From contig NC_009485.1 in the NCBI RefSeq assembly GCF_000015165.1, positions 4,111,501 to 4,175,500 of the forward strand: a stretch of DNA of 64,000 nt, written 5' to 3'. The DNA is from Bradyrhizobium sp. BTAi1 (GTDB taxonomy: Bacteria > Pseudomonadota > Alphaproteobacteria > Rhizobiales > Xanthobacteraceae). The translations under genes were made by a program, and so were the position numbers. The notes under the pieces are model-generated. The model had not been told where the DNA came from. It saw only the letters and a list, made by a program, of their open reading frames with translations, and made no database searches. Shown one piece after another: positions 54,905 to 63,976 of the stretch (position 1 is its first letter; every line of letters starts with the position of its first letter).

Positions 54905-56158
54905 CTATGCAGGCTTGACCAGCACATGGCGCTTCTTGCCGAGCGACAGCTTGATCACGCCTTCAGCGGTCAGTTCCTTCGCCGTCAGCGCCATCTTCTC
55001 GTCGGTGACGGCGACGTCGTTGACGCGCAGCCCGCCGCCCTTGATCTGCCGCCGGGCTTCGCCGTTCGATGCCACGAGTCCTGCTTTGACGAAGGCATTG
55101 AGCACGCCGAGACCGGCGTCGAGCTCGGCCTGGGCCACTTCCACCGTCGGCAGGTTCTCAGCGATCGCGCCTTCCTCGAAGGTGCGGCGCGCGGTCTCGG
55201 CTGCGGTGCGCGCGGCCTCTTCGCCATGCAGCAAAGTGGTGGCCGCATCCGCTAGCGCCTTCTTGGCCTCGTTGATCTCGGCGCCCTGGAGCGCGCCGAG
55301 CTTCTCGATCTCGGACAGCGGCAGGGTGGTGAACAGCTTGAGGAACTTGACGACGTCGGCGTCCTCGGTGTTGCGCCAGTACTGCCAGAAATCATACGGG
55401 CTGCACTGATCGGCATTCAGCCAGATCGCGCCTTGCGCGGTCTTGCCCATCTTGGCGCCGGAGGCGGTGGTCAGCAGCGGCGTGGTCAGCGCGAACAGCT
55501 GCTCGGTGCCCATGCGGCGGCCGAGCTCGACGCCGTTGACGATGTTGCCCCACTGGTCCGAGCCGCCCATCTGCAGCCGGCAGCCGGTGCGCCGCGACAG
55601 CTCCACGAAGTCGTAGGCCTGGCAGACCATGTAGTTGAACTCGATGAAGCTCATCTCCTGCTCGCGCTCGAGCCTGAGCCGGACCGAGTCCATGGTCAGC
55701 ATGCGGTTGACCGAGAAGTGCCGGCCGATGTCGCGCAGCATCTCGATCCAGTTCAGCTTGGTCAGCCATTCGGCATTGTCGAGCATGATGGCGTCGGTGG
55801 CGCCGTCGCCGTAAGCCAGCACCTTGGCGAACACGCCACGGATCGAGGCCTTGTTGGCCTCGATCTCCTCGACCGTGCGCATGGCGCGGGTCTCGTCCTT
55901 GCCGGAGGGGTCGCCGACCATGGTGGTGCCGCCGCCCATCAGGGTGATCGGCTTGTTCCCGGTCTGCTGCAGCCAGTACAGCATCATCATGGTCAGGAAG
56001 TTGCCGATATGCAGCGAGCGTGCGGTGCAGTCATAGCCGACATAGGCAGTCGCCTGGCCCTTGGCGGCGAGCGCATCCAGGCCCTCGAAATCGGAGCACT
56101 GATGGATGAAGCCGCGGCTCTGCAGCACGTTCAGGAAGTCGGACTTGAAGCCAGTCAT
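54905..56158 (-). CDS. tyrS: Tyrosyl-tRNA synthetase
   Basis: Class I synthetase charging tRNA-Tyr, 417 residues. HIGH-type motif is YDCTARSLHIGNF, the tyrosine-binding region reads YMVCQAYDFVEL and GGSDQWGNI, and the KMSKS equivalent is AKMGKT, the usual variant in bacterial TyrS. A C-terminal S4 RNA-binding domain is present (NGEARRQIKGGGLRVNDVAVTDE). Start 56158 (MTGFKSDFLN) fits the family; the longer frame to 56215 adds no conserved sequence. The anmK gene is divergent on the other side. Confidence 0.95.
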   Translation of the reverse strand: MTGFKSDFLNVLQSRGFIHQCSDFEGLDALAAKGQATAYVGYDCTARSLHIGNFLTMMMLYWLQQTGNKPITLMGGGTTMVGDPSGKDETRAMRTVEEIEANKASIRGVFAKVLAYGDGATDAIMLDNAEWLTKLNWIEMLRDIGRHFSVNRMLTMDSVRLRLEREQEMSFIEFNYMVCQAYDFVELSRRTGCRLQMGGSDQWGNIVNGVELGRRMGTEQLFALTTPLLTTASGAKMGKTAQGAIWLNADQCSPYDFWQYWRNTEDADVVKFLKLFTTLPLSEIEKLGALQGAEINEAKKALADAATTLLHGEEAARTAAETARRTFEEGAIAENLPTVEVAQAELDAGLGVLNAFVKAGLVASNGEARRQIKGGGLRVNDVAVTDEKMALTAKELTAEGVIKLSLGKKRHVLVKPA

Positions 56159-56353
56159 TCTCGGCAACTCTGAGTATTTGTTTACGGTGTTGACCGCTTG
56201 TCGCGGCTCCGGCACGGAAGGGCAGATGGCAGGGGTCCGGGCGATGTGGCATTATAAGATGCGCCGGGCTTGTACAAGCATGTGCACGGCTCCGGTGGGA
56301 CCTCAAATCGGCCGCACTTGGCAATCAGGGCAGGGTTTTCAGGTTCGACTGCA

Positions 56354-57457
56354 ATGATTCTGACCGCACTTGGCCTCATGAGTGGCACCTCGCTGGACGG
56401 GGTGGACGTGGCCTTGATCCAGACGGATGGGCGGCAGATCAAGAGCCTGGGTCCCTCCGGCTACCGGCCCTACAGCGCCGCCGAGCGCAGCCTGCTGCGC
56501 CAGGCGCTTGCAGATGCGGTGCAGATCGAGCGGCGCGAGGAGCGGCCAGGGCGAGTGCGGGAGGCCGAGCAGGCGGTGACGCTGGCGCATGCAGAGGCGA
56601 TTGCGGCGTTCCTGGCGCAGCACCGGCTGATGCCCGAAGACGTCGACATCGTGGGCTTCCATGGGCAGACCGTGCTGCACCGGCCGGAACGGCGCCTGAC
56701 CGTGCAGATCGGCGACGCCGCGGCGCTGGCCAAGGCCGTCCACATGCCTGTGATGCACGACTTCCGCGCCGCCGACGTCGATTTCGGCGGCCAAGGTGCC
56801 CCGCTTGTGCCGGTCTATCATCGCGCGCTGACCCAGTCGCTGTCACGCGACGGGCCGATCGCGGTCGTCAATATCGGCGGCGTCGCCAACATCACTTATA
56901 TCGACGGCGAGGATGTGCTGATCGCCTGCGATACCGGTCCGGGCAATGCGCTGCTCGACGATTTCGTCTCCCGGACGACCGGGCAACCGTTCGATCAGGA
57001 TGGTCGGCTGGCTGAGCAGGGGCGGCCGGACGAAGCCTGGATCGCCCAGGCGCTGCAACTCCCGTTCTTTGCCCTGCCGCCGCCGAAATCGCTCGACCGC
57101 AACGACTTCGCTGCGCTGAAGCTGGATCAGGCCATTCCGGCCGACGGCGCGGCGACCTTGACGGCGTTCACGGTTGCCGCCATCGCGCGCGTCGTTCCGT
57201 TGTTGCCGAAGCCGCCGGCGAGCTGGATTGTCTGTGGCGGGGGGGCCCGCAACCATACCATGATGCGGATGCTGCGGGCGCGGCTCGCGCCGGCGAGCGT
57301 CGAATCGGCGGACGCGCTCGGCTGGTCGGCCGATGCGATCGAGGCCCAGGCGTTCGGGTTCCTGGCGGTCCGCGGCATGAAGGGGCTGCCGCTGAGCTAT
57401 CCGACCACGACCGGCGTGCCATTTCCGATGACCGGCGGCGTGATCGCGCGTCCGTGA
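56354..57457 (+). CDS. anmK: Anhydro-N-acetylmuramic acid kinase
   Basis: Cell-wall recycling kinase that phosphorylates and opens 1,6-anhydroMurNAc to give MurNAc-6-phosphate. 367 residues. Opening LGLMSGTSLDGVDVALI is the family signature; DIVGFHGQTVLHRP and VVNIGGVANITYI follow, then DTGPGNALLDD and WIVCGGGARNHTMM. ATG 56354 was chosen over 56270, whose extra residues are not conserved. It is divergent from tyrS, a common neighbour arrangement in Rhizobiales. Confidence 0.94.
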   Translation: MILTALGLMSGTSLDGVDVALIQTDGRQIKSLGPSGYRPYSAAERSLLRQALADAVQIERREERPGRVREAEQAVTLAHAEAIAAFLAQHRLMPEDVDIVGFHGQTVLHRPERRLTVQIGDAAALAKAVHMPVMHDFRAADVDFGGQGAPLVPVYHRALTQSLSRDGPIAVVNIGGVANITYIDGEDVLIACDTGPGNALLDDFVSRTTGQPFDQDGRLAEQGRPDEAWIAQALQLPFFALPPPKSLDRNDFAALKLDQAIPADGAATLTAFTVAAIARVVPLLPKPPASWIVCGGGARNHTMMRMLRARLAPASVESADALGWSADAIEAQAFGFLAVRGMKGLPLSYPTTTGVPFPMTGGVIARP

Positions 57458-57460
57458 TTC

Positions 57461-57520
57461 ATGCAGTTGCATGAACCTTGACAGCTTGATGCACCTGCAT
57501 CTAGTTTAATGCATCTGCAT
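57461..57520 (+). promoter_or_regulatory. Three ATGCA-N2-TGCAT operators at the gst promoter
   Basis: Perfect inverted repeats ATGCAGTTGCAT (57461-57472), ATGCACCTGCAT (57489-57500) and ATGCATCTGCAT (57509-57520) lie in the 80 bp before the glutathione transferase gene. A consensus -35 TTGACA (57478-57483) is between the first and second, and a weak -10 (TAGTTT, 57502-57507) is between the second and third. A dimeric repressor binding all three would cover the promoter completely. Confidence 0.8.
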
Positions 57521-57538
57521 TGAACTGCCGAGGATGTC

Positions 57539-58210
57539 ATGACGCTGAAGCTGATCAGCCACAAGCTCTGCCCCTATGTGCAACGCGCCGTCATCGCGCT
57601 CAAGGAGAAGGGCGTCGCGTTCGAGCGGATCGACATCGATCTCGCCAACAAGCCGGACAGGTTCCTGAAGCTCTCGCCGCTCGGCAAGGTGCCGGTGCTG
57701 GTGGTGCGCTCAGCCGAAAGCGAGGTGGCGCTATTCGAGAGCAACGTCATCTGCGAGTATATTGAGGAGACGCAGGCTGGCGCGCGGCTGCATCCGGCGG
57801 ATCCGCTGACCCGCGCCCAGCATCGCGCCTGGATGGAGTTCGGCTCGGCGATCCTCGGCGACCTCTGGGGCCTGGAGACGACGCAGGACGCCGCGACGTT
57901 CGCGGCCAAGCGCGACGCGCTGGCCGCGAAGTTCGCCCGCGTCGAAGCGGCGCTGGGCGAGGGGCCATATTTTGCCGGCGCGCAGTTCAGCCTGGTGGAC
58001 GCCGTGTTCGCGCCGGTCTTCCGCTATTTCGATGTGTTCGATGCCTACGGCGATCTCGGCATTTTTGCCGCTACGCCGAAGGTCCGAGCGTGGCGCGATC
58101 AGCTCGCGCAGCGGCCGAGTGTGCAGACGGCGGTCGGCGCCGACTATCCGGAGCTGCTCCGCGCGTTTCTGGCGCGGCACGATGCGTATTTGTTGAAGCA
58201 GGCGGCGTAG
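57539..58210 (+). CDS. gst: Glutathione S-transferase family protein
   Basis: 223 residues with the thioredoxin-like N-domain (LISHKLCPYVQRAVIALKEKG; C11-P12 at the active-site turn) and glutathione-binding segments LGKVPVLVV and LFESNVICEYIEE, followed by an all-alpha C-domain. A cysteine at the active site suggests an omega- or beta-like, thiol-transfer GST rather than a Ser/Tyr type. ATG 57539 follows GAGG. Expression is probably repressed through the triple operator upstream and induced by some stress or ligand. Confidence 0.86.
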   Translation: MTLKLISHKLCPYVQRAVIALKEKGVAFERIDIDLANKPDRFLKLSPLGKVPVLVVRSAESEVALFESNVICEYIEETQAGARLHPADPLTRAQHRAWMEFGSAILGDLWGLETTQDAATFAAKRDALAAKFARVEAALGEGPYFAGAQFSLVDAVFAPVFRYFDVFDAYGDLGIFAATPKVRAWRDQLAQRPSVQTAVGADYPELLRAFLARHDAYLLKQAA

Positions 58211-58250
58211 GGACGTTGTTGTCGTACCGAACGCGCATACCACTCACAGG

Positions 58251-58350
58251 GTCATCGCCCGGCTTGACCGGGCGATCCAGTAGTCCGAGGCGCCGACGAT
58301 CAGCCGAGAGGTCGCGGCGTACTGGATCACCCGCTTTCGCGGGTGATGAC
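58251..58350. repeat. Palindromic repeat (GTCAT...ATGAC), about 100 bp
   Basis: GTCATCGCCCGG with internal hairpin CGCCCGG-CTTGA-CCGGGCG and GATCCAGTA on the left is mirrored by TACTGGATC and the hairpin CACCCGC-TTTC-GCGGGTG-ATGAC on the right, with about 40 bp of non-palindromic sequence between. It lies between the convergent gst and hydrolase genes, in the same kind of place as the elements at 33798 and 36131. Confidence 0.8.
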
Positions 58351-58402
58351 GGCAGCGGCTTACGGCACGACCGTTCGAATGTCCGGCAACGACGCGCCGA
58401 CC

Positions 58403-59050
58403 TCACCTCACATTGGCGAGGCGCATATCCAGATAAGCCGTGATCGTCTCCATCAGCGGCTCGAGCTTGCCGTCGAAGAAGTGGTTGGCGCCGGGGATGA
58501 TCTGCTGGTCGATGACGATGCCCTTTTGAGTCTTGAGCTTCTCCACCAGCGTGTTGACGTCCTTCGGCGGGACGACCGCGTCCTTCTCGCCATGGACGAT
58601 CAGGCCCGAGGACGGGCAGGGCGCCAGGAAGGAGAAGTCGTAGAGGTTGGCGGGCGGGGCGATCGAAATGAAGCCCTCGACCTCGGGACGGCGCATCAGG
58701 AGCTGCATGCCGATCCAGGCGCCGAAGGAGAAACCGGCGACCCAGCAGGCACGGGCTTCGGGGTTGATGGTCTGCGCCCAATCGAGCGCCGACGCCGCAT
58801 CGGACAATTCGCCGGTGCCATGGTCGAACGAGCCCTGGCTGCGGCCGACGCCGCGGAAATTGAAGCGCAGCACCGAAAAGCCGCGATGCGCGAAGGCGTA
58901 GTAGCACTGATACACGATCTGGTGGTTCATCGTGCCGTGGAACTGCGGATGCGGATGCAGGATCATCGCGATCGGCGCGTTCTTCTGCTTCGCCGGATGG
59001 TAACGGCCTTCGAGGCGGCCGGCCGGACCGTTGAAGATGACTTCAGGCAT
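58403..59050 (-). CDS. Alpha/beta hydrolase
   Basis: 215 residues of the small serine hydrolase group seen in many proteobacteria. The oxyanion-side segment is ILHPHPQFHGTMNHQIVYQ, the nucleophile elbow is GFSFGAW (serine), the acid is in VHGEKDAVVPP and the histidine in GANHFFDG. The fold is complete and active residues are present. Natural substrate unknown. It starts MPEVIFNGPAGRLEG at 59050. Confidence 0.86.
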   Translation of the reverse strand: MPEVIFNGPAGRLEGRYHPAKQKNAPIAMILHPHPQFHGTMNHQIVYQCYYAFAHRGFSVLRFNFRGVGRSQGSFDHGTGELSDAASALDWAQTINPEARACWVAGFSFGAWIGMQLLMRRPEVEGFISIAPPANLYDFSFLAPCPSSGLIVHGEKDAVVPPKDVNTLVEKLKTQKGIVIDQQIIPGANHFFDGKLEPLMETITAYLDMRLANVR

Positions 59051-59326
59051 CAGAGAATCCTTGGCAGAGCATCGACCGACTCCGTCCGTGCTTCATCTGG
59101 CGCCTCGCCGACGATATCAGCAGGAAAAGTGGTGATCGAGCACCGTCCGCTCACTTGAACAGAACGGCGCATGCGTGACTGGAAGTTGGCCTTCTAACAT
59201 GGAGCGCAGGGCAAAAAGCAAGGCTTTTCAACGCCCGGCCATGGCGGCCCCGAGCGTGGATTGCGGCGACGGATTGCTGCGCGCGGCCTCCGGTGGCCGC
59301 TTGGCCCCCGCAGGCGCTCCAGGCAG

Positions 59327-60211
59327 TTAATTGAAAACGCTGGAGTTTTCTTTTTCCCTGCCGGCGGCTTCCGGCGCCGTCGCTGGCGTCTGCTCCGAAA
59401 ACGCAACGGCGCTGCGATAGCGGCGGCTGCCCTGGACCGTCTGCCCGGTGTCAAACGTCAGGGTGAAGTCTCCGGAGGGAAGAGAGGAAAGCGCGTTTAC
59501 CCGGGCCATGTTGACCAGCCGGCCGCGGTGGATCCGCACCAGTTCGAACCGGGCAAGCTCGCTCTCGGCGGCGGTGAGAGTGCCGCGAATAAGGTGCTGC
59601 CTGCCGTCCGCCATGGCGTATTCGACGTAATTGCCTGCCGAGGCGACCCACAGGATGTCCGCCGGCGAAATTCGGACGCGGTTGGCGCCGTCGCGCAGCC
59701 ACAGGGTCGCGGGAGCCGGCGTGTCACGGGGGGCCTGGCGCGCGGCGCCGTCGCGATAGCCGTCATAGAGCCAGAGCGTCGTGCCGATCAGCAGCGCAGT
59801 CATGATGTCCTTGCGGAACTCGTACATGACTGTGGGCCATGAGAGGTGAAAGTCATAGCTGCCGCCAGCGGCCCACATCAGGAGCTTGCGCAGTGCCACC
59901 ATGCCGATGATGTGGAGCGCGGAGAACGCGACGATGGCCAATGCAGCGCGTGCGGCGCTATGGGGTGCAACGGGCGCCGGGCGGATCGATCGGACGGTCG
60001 CGACCAGCAATGGCGCCAACAGGATGATGACCAGGATGCTGGTCATTTCGCCGAGCAGCGGCGTTCCGAGATCGTAGGGCGCGCCCCGCCTGGCCGCGTC
60101 CTGGGCCAATGAGAAGGCGTTGACGAGGCCGACACCGACCGAAAGCACGGCTGTCGTCATATAGAACGTCCGATCGTTCGGACGCAGGATCAAACCGCTG
60201 AGCTTGTTCAT
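59327..60211 (-). CDS. Membrane-bound LytTR transcription regulator
   Basis: 294 residues. Four hydrophobic segments fill the first 155 residues (for example MTTAVLSVGVGLVNAF and ILVIILLAPLLVATV), followed by a C-terminal LytTR DNA-binding domain (LRDGANRVRISPADILWVASAGNYVEYAMADGRQHLIRGTL, and ELVRIHRGRLVNMARV). It resembles orphan membrane LytTR regulators that act without a phosphorylated receiver. The cysteine desulfurase gene is divergent, 133 bp away, but there is no evidence that it is the target. Confidence 0.83.
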   Translation of the reverse strand: MNKLSGLILRPNDRTFYMTTAVLSVGVGLVNAFSLAQDAARRGAPYDLGTPLLGEMTSILVIILLAPLLVATVRSIRPAPVAPHSAARAALAIVAFSALHIIGMVALRKLLMWAAGGSYDFHLSWPTVMYEFRKDIMTALLIGTTLWLYDGYRDGAARQAPRDTPAPATLWLRDGANRVRISPADILWVASAGNYVEYAMADGRQHLIRGTLTAAESELARFELVRIHRGRLVNMARVNALSSLPSGDFTLTFDTGQTVQGSRRYRSAVAFSEQTPATAPEAAGREKENSSVFN

Positions 60212-60344
60212 GGGACCGCACTCGCCATCTCATCCCATAGCGGACATTACCATTGTCTCGCCCCGGCGGCAGCCGCAGACGACCGGTCGCGGGTCGCCGG
60301 AGCTGCAGTGGCCGTTGACGACACCAGTTGATATGAAGTGATCC

Positions 60345-61508
60345 ATGGCTGACAGGGTGTACCTCGATTGGAATGCGACGACGCCGCTGCGCCCGGAAGC
60401 ACGCGCGGCGATGATCGCGGCCATGGATCATCTCGGCAATCCCTCCTCGGTTCATGCTGAGGGCCGCAAAGCCCGGCGGCTGGTGGAGGATGCGCGCGAG
60501 GTCATCGCCCGCGGCCTCGGTGCCATGGCCCGCCGCGTCGTGTTCACGTCCGGCGGCACCGAGGCCAATGTTCTGGCCCTGAGCCCAGGGCTCAAGGCGC
60601 CGGCCGGCAGGATCGAACGCCTGCTGGTTTCGGCTGTCGAGCATGCGTCGGTCCTGGCTGGCGGCCGTTTTGATCCCGCGAAGATCCAGAGCATCCCGGT
60701 CGACCCGTCCGGCGTGGTCGATCTGGGCCGCCTGGACCTGCTACTGGCCGGCGGGCCGCCGGCGCTGGTTTCCGTGATGGCAGCCAACAACGAGACCGGG
60801 GTGCTTCAACCGGTTTCGCAGGTCGCTGAGCTCGTGCGGCGGGCTGGTGGGGTCCTGCACGTCGATGCGATCCAGGCTTTTGGAAAGATCCCGCTGGATA
60901 TCAACCAGATGGGCGCAGATCTTGTGTCGCTTTCTGCACATAAGATCGGCGGCCCCAAGGGGGTCGGCGCGCTGGTGCTGGGGAGTGGCGTCGAGGAGCC
61001 GATCCCCGTGCTGCGCGGCGGCGGCCAGGAGCGAGGCCGTCGCGCGGGAACCGAGAATGTGCTGGGAATCGCGGGATTTGGCGCGGCTGCCGGTGCGGCC
61101 CTGGTTGGGCTGGAGAGCGATCAGGCGCGGCTCGGGGAATTGCGCGACCGGCTGGAAGCGGGCCTTCGGCAGGTCGCGGAGGTGACGGTATTCTCGTGTG
61201 GCGTTCCGAGGCTGCCAAACACGACACTGTTCACTGCCGACCGGATGAAGGCGGAGACCGCAGTGATCGGGTTCGATCTGGAAGGTATTGCGGTGTCCTC
61301 CGGCTCGGCCTGTTCGTCCGGCAAAGTGCAGCCATCCCATGTGCTCGAAGCCATGGGCGTCGGTCCCGCGGTCGCCCAGGGAGCGGTGCGCCTCAGTCTG
61401 GGCTGGTCCACCACAGAGGCGGACGTCGATCGCTGCCTGCAGGCTTGGCGAAAGCTGTCATTGACCCTACTTAAGAGAAGCGACGAAACCGTGCTTGAGC
61501 GATTCTAA
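60345..61508 (+). CDS. Cysteine desulfurase (IscS/NifS type)
   Basis: PLP enzyme taking sulfur from cysteine for Fe-S cluster assembly. 387 residues. PLP lysine K200 is in SLSAHKIGGPKG, and the active-site cysteine C323 is in SSGSACSSGKVQPS. It starts MADRVYLDWNATTPLRPEAR, typical of the NifS/IscS branch rather than SufS. sufB follows after 84 bp, so it probably acts as sulfur donor to the SufBCD scaffold. No IscR-like regulator gene is seen before it. Confidence 0.9.
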   Translation: MADRVYLDWNATTPLRPEARAAMIAAMDHLGNPSSVHAEGRKARRLVEDAREVIARGLGAMARRVVFTSGGTEANVLALSPGLKAPAGRIERLLVSAVEHASVLAGGRFDPAKIQSIPVDPSGVVDLGRLDLLLAGGPPALVSVMAANNETGVLQPVSQVAELVRRAGGVLHVDAIQAFGKIPLDINQMGADLVSLSAHKIGGPKGVGALVLGSGVEEPIPVLRGGGQERGRRAGTENVLGIAGFGAAAGAALVGLESDQARLGELRDRLEAGLRQVAEVTVFSCGVPRLPNTTLFTADRMKAETAVIGFDLEGIAVSSGSACSSGKVQPSHVLEAMGVGPAVAQGAVRLSLGWSTTEADVDRCLQAWRKLSLTLLKRSDETVLERF

Positions 61509-61592
61509 GGGCGTGATTTCGTCCGTGAAACGTCGTAAGACGGTTCCAGAACGTGTCCACCGCGGTCCTTGAAACCGCGAGCGGAGGATGGA

Positions 61593-63089
61593 ATGCCAGC
61601 CGTACAAGAGACGGTCGACCGCGTCAGGCGGATCGACGTTGACCAATATCGCTATGGGTTCGAGACGGTCATCGAATCCGAGAAGGCTCCCAAGGGGCTT
61701 TCCGAAGACACGATCCGCTACATCTCGGGTAAGAAGAACGAGCCCGCCTGGATGCTCGAATGGCGCCTGGAGGCCTATCGCCGCTGGCTGACCATGACCG
61801 AGCCGACCTGGGCGCGCGTCGACTATCCGAAGATCGATTTCCAGGATCTCTATTATTATTCGGCGCCGAAGCCGAAGAAGCAGCTCTCCTCGATCGACGA
61901 GATCGATCCGGAGATCCTGAAGACCTATGAGAAGCTCGGTATCCCCTTGCGCGAGGTTGCGATCCTCGAGGGCGTCGAGCCGAAGCCCGGTGCCGGCAGC
62001 CCCGAGACGCGCAAGATCGCGGTCGACGCCGTGTTCGATTCGGTGTCGGTGGCGACGACGTTCAAGGAGGAGCTGAAGAAGGCCGGCGTGATCTTCATGC
62101 CGATTTCCGAGGCCATCCGCGAGCATCCCGAGCTGGTGCAGAAATATCTCGGCAGCGTGGTGCCGACCTCCGACAATTTCTATGCGACGTTGAACTCGGC
62201 GGTGTTCTCCGACGGCTCGTTCGTCTACGTGCCGCCGGGCGTGCGCTGCCCGATGGAGCTGTCGACCTATTTCCGCATCAACGAGCGCAACACCGGCCAG
62301 TTCGAGCGCACGCTGATCATCGCCGACAAGGGCGCCTATGTGTCCTATCTCGAAGGCTGCACGGCGCCGCAACGCGACGAGAACCAGCTGCACGCGGCTG
62401 TCGTCGAGCTGGTCGCGCATGATGATGCCGAGATCAAGTATTCGACGGTGCAGAACTGGTACCCGGGCAATTCGGAAGGTGTCGGCGGCATCTACAATTT
62501 CGTCACCAAGCGTGGTGACTGCCGCGGCAACAATTCGAAGATCTCCTGGACCCAGGTCGAGACCGGATCGGCGATCACCTGGAAATATCCGAGCTGCATC
62601 CTGCGCGGCGACAATTCGCGTGGCGAGTTCTACTCGATCGCGATCTCGAACGGCTATCAGCAGGTCGACTCGGGTACCAAGATGATCCATCTCGGCAAGA
62701 ACACGTCGAGCCGGATCATCTCCAAGGGCATCGCGGCGGGCCGTTCGCAGAACACCTATCGCGGCCTGGTGACGGCGCATCGCAAGGCGACCGGCGCGCG
62801 CAACTTCACCGCCTGCGATTCGCTTCTGATCGGCGACCGCTGCGGCGCGCACACCGTGCCCTATATCGAGGCCAAGAATTCCTCGGCCACCTTCGAGCAT
62901 GAGGCGACGACGTCTAAGATCTCCGAGGACGTGCTGTTCTACTGCATCCAGCGTGGCCTGAGCCAAGAGGAAGCGGTCGGGCTCGTCGTCAACGGCTTCG
63001 TCAAGGATGTGCTTCAGCAACTGCCGATGGAGTTCGCGGTCGAGGCGCAGAAGCTGATTTCGATCAGCCTCGAAGGTTCGGTTGGCTAA
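61593..63089 (+). CDS. sufB: SufB, Fe-S cluster scaffold
   Basis: 498 residues, the normal size of SufB. It carries YISGKKNEPAWMLEWRLEAYRRW at the N-terminus and the beta-helix core (EGCTAPQRDENQLHAAVVELVAHDDAEIKYSTVQNWYPG; NTYRGLVTAHRKATGARNFTACDSLLIGD), ending in EATTSKISEDVLFYCIQRGL. A near-perfect GGAGG precedes ATG 61593. Works with SufC and SufD to build and transfer Fe-S clusters, with sulfur from the desulfurase encoded just upstream. Confidence 0.95.
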   Translation: MPAVQETVDRVRRIDVDQYRYGFETVIESEKAPKGLSEDTIRYISGKKNEPAWMLEWRLEAYRRWLTMTEPTWARVDYPKIDFQDLYYYSAPKPKKQLSSIDEIDPEILKTYEKLGIPLREVAILEGVEPKPGAGSPETRKIAVDAVFDSVSVATTFKEELKKAGVIFMPISEAIREHPELVQKYLGSVVPTSDNFYATLNSAVFSDGSFVYVPPGVRCPMELSTYFRINERNTGQFERTLIIADKGAYVSYLEGCTAPQRDENQLHAAVVELVAHDDAEIKYSTVQNWYPGNSEGVGGIYNFVTKRGDCRGNNSKISWTQVETGSAITWKYPSCILRGDNSRGEFYSIAISNGYQQVDSGTKMIHLGKNTSSRIISKGIAAGRSQNTYRGLVTAHRKATGARNFTACDSLLIGDRCGAHTVPYIEAKNSSATFEHEATTSKISEDVLFYCIQRGLSQEEAVGLVVNGFVKDVLQQLPMEFAVEAQKLISISLEGSVG

Positions 63090-63200
63090 AGCCACGGAGC
63101 GGGCCCGTCGCGCGGCCTGCGCGTGCTGACATCAAACATCATCCGCCCTCGGACCCGGTCGATCGGTTGCTCCAGGGCAAGCGCTGAGCGGAAAGAGATA

Positions 63201-63953
63201 ATGGCACTACTCGAAATCAAGAATCTGCAGGTCCGCGTCGAGGAGCGCGAGATTCTCCACGGCCTGACGCTGACCATCGACGCCGGCAAGGTGCATGCGA
63301 TCATGGGGCCGAACGGCTCCGGCAAGTCGACGCTGTCCCACGTCATCGCCGGCAAGCCGGGCTACGAGGTCACCGGCGGTGAGATCCTGTTCAAGGGCGA
63401 GGATCTGCTCGCCATGGCGCCGGACGAGCGCGCCGCCAAGGGCGTGTTCCTGGCGTTCCAATATCCCGTCGAGATCCCCGGCGTCGCCACCATGACCTTC
63501 CTGCGCACCGCGCTCAACGCGCAGCGCAAGGCGCGTGGCGAGGAGGAATATTCGACGCCGGACTTCCTCAAGAAGGTGCGCGAGATCTCCAAGCAGCTCA
63601 ACATCCCGCAGGACATGCTGAAGCGCGGCGTCAATGTCGGCTTCTCCGGCGGCGAGAAGAAGCGCAACGAGGTGCTGCAGATGGCGCTGTTTCAGCCCTC
63701 GCTGTGCATCCTCGACGAGATGGATTCCGGCCTCGACATCGACGCACTGCGGATCGCGGCCGACGGCGTCAACGCGCTGCGTTCGCCGGAGCGCTCGATG
63801 ATCGTGATCACCCATTATCAGCGGCTGCTGAACTACATCGTGCCCGACGTCGTTCACGTGATGTCGAAGGGCCGCGTCGTGAAGAGTGGCGGCAAGGAGC
63901 TCGCGCTCGAGCTGGAGGCGTCCGGTTACGCCCAGTTCGAAGACGCGGCCTGA
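63201..63953 (+). CDS. sufC: SufC, Fe-S assembly ATPase
   Basis: ABC-type ATPase of the SufBCD complex, 250 residues. Walker A GPNGSGKST is at 36-44, the signature reads FSGGEKKRNEV, and Walker B is LCILDEMDSGLD. ATG 63201 starts the conserved MALLEIKNLQV; the longer frame to 63123 is not conserved. It lies 111 bp after sufB. ATP hydrolysis by SufC drives rearrangement of SufB-SufD during cluster assembly. Confidence 0.95.
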   Translation: MALLEIKNLQVRVEEREILHGLTLTIDAGKVHAIMGPNGSGKSTLSHVIAGKPGYEVTGGEILFKGEDLLAMAPDERAAKGVFLAFQYPVEIPGVATMTFLRTALNAQRKARGEEEYSTPDFLKKVREISKQLNIPQDMLKRGVNVGFSGGEKKRNEVLQMALFQPSLCILDEMDSGLDIDALRIAADGVNALRSPERSMIVITHYQRLLNYIVPDVVHVMSKGRVVKSGGKELALELEASGYAQFEDAA

Positions 63954-63976
63954 TCGCTGGCGTGAATGGATCTGTG

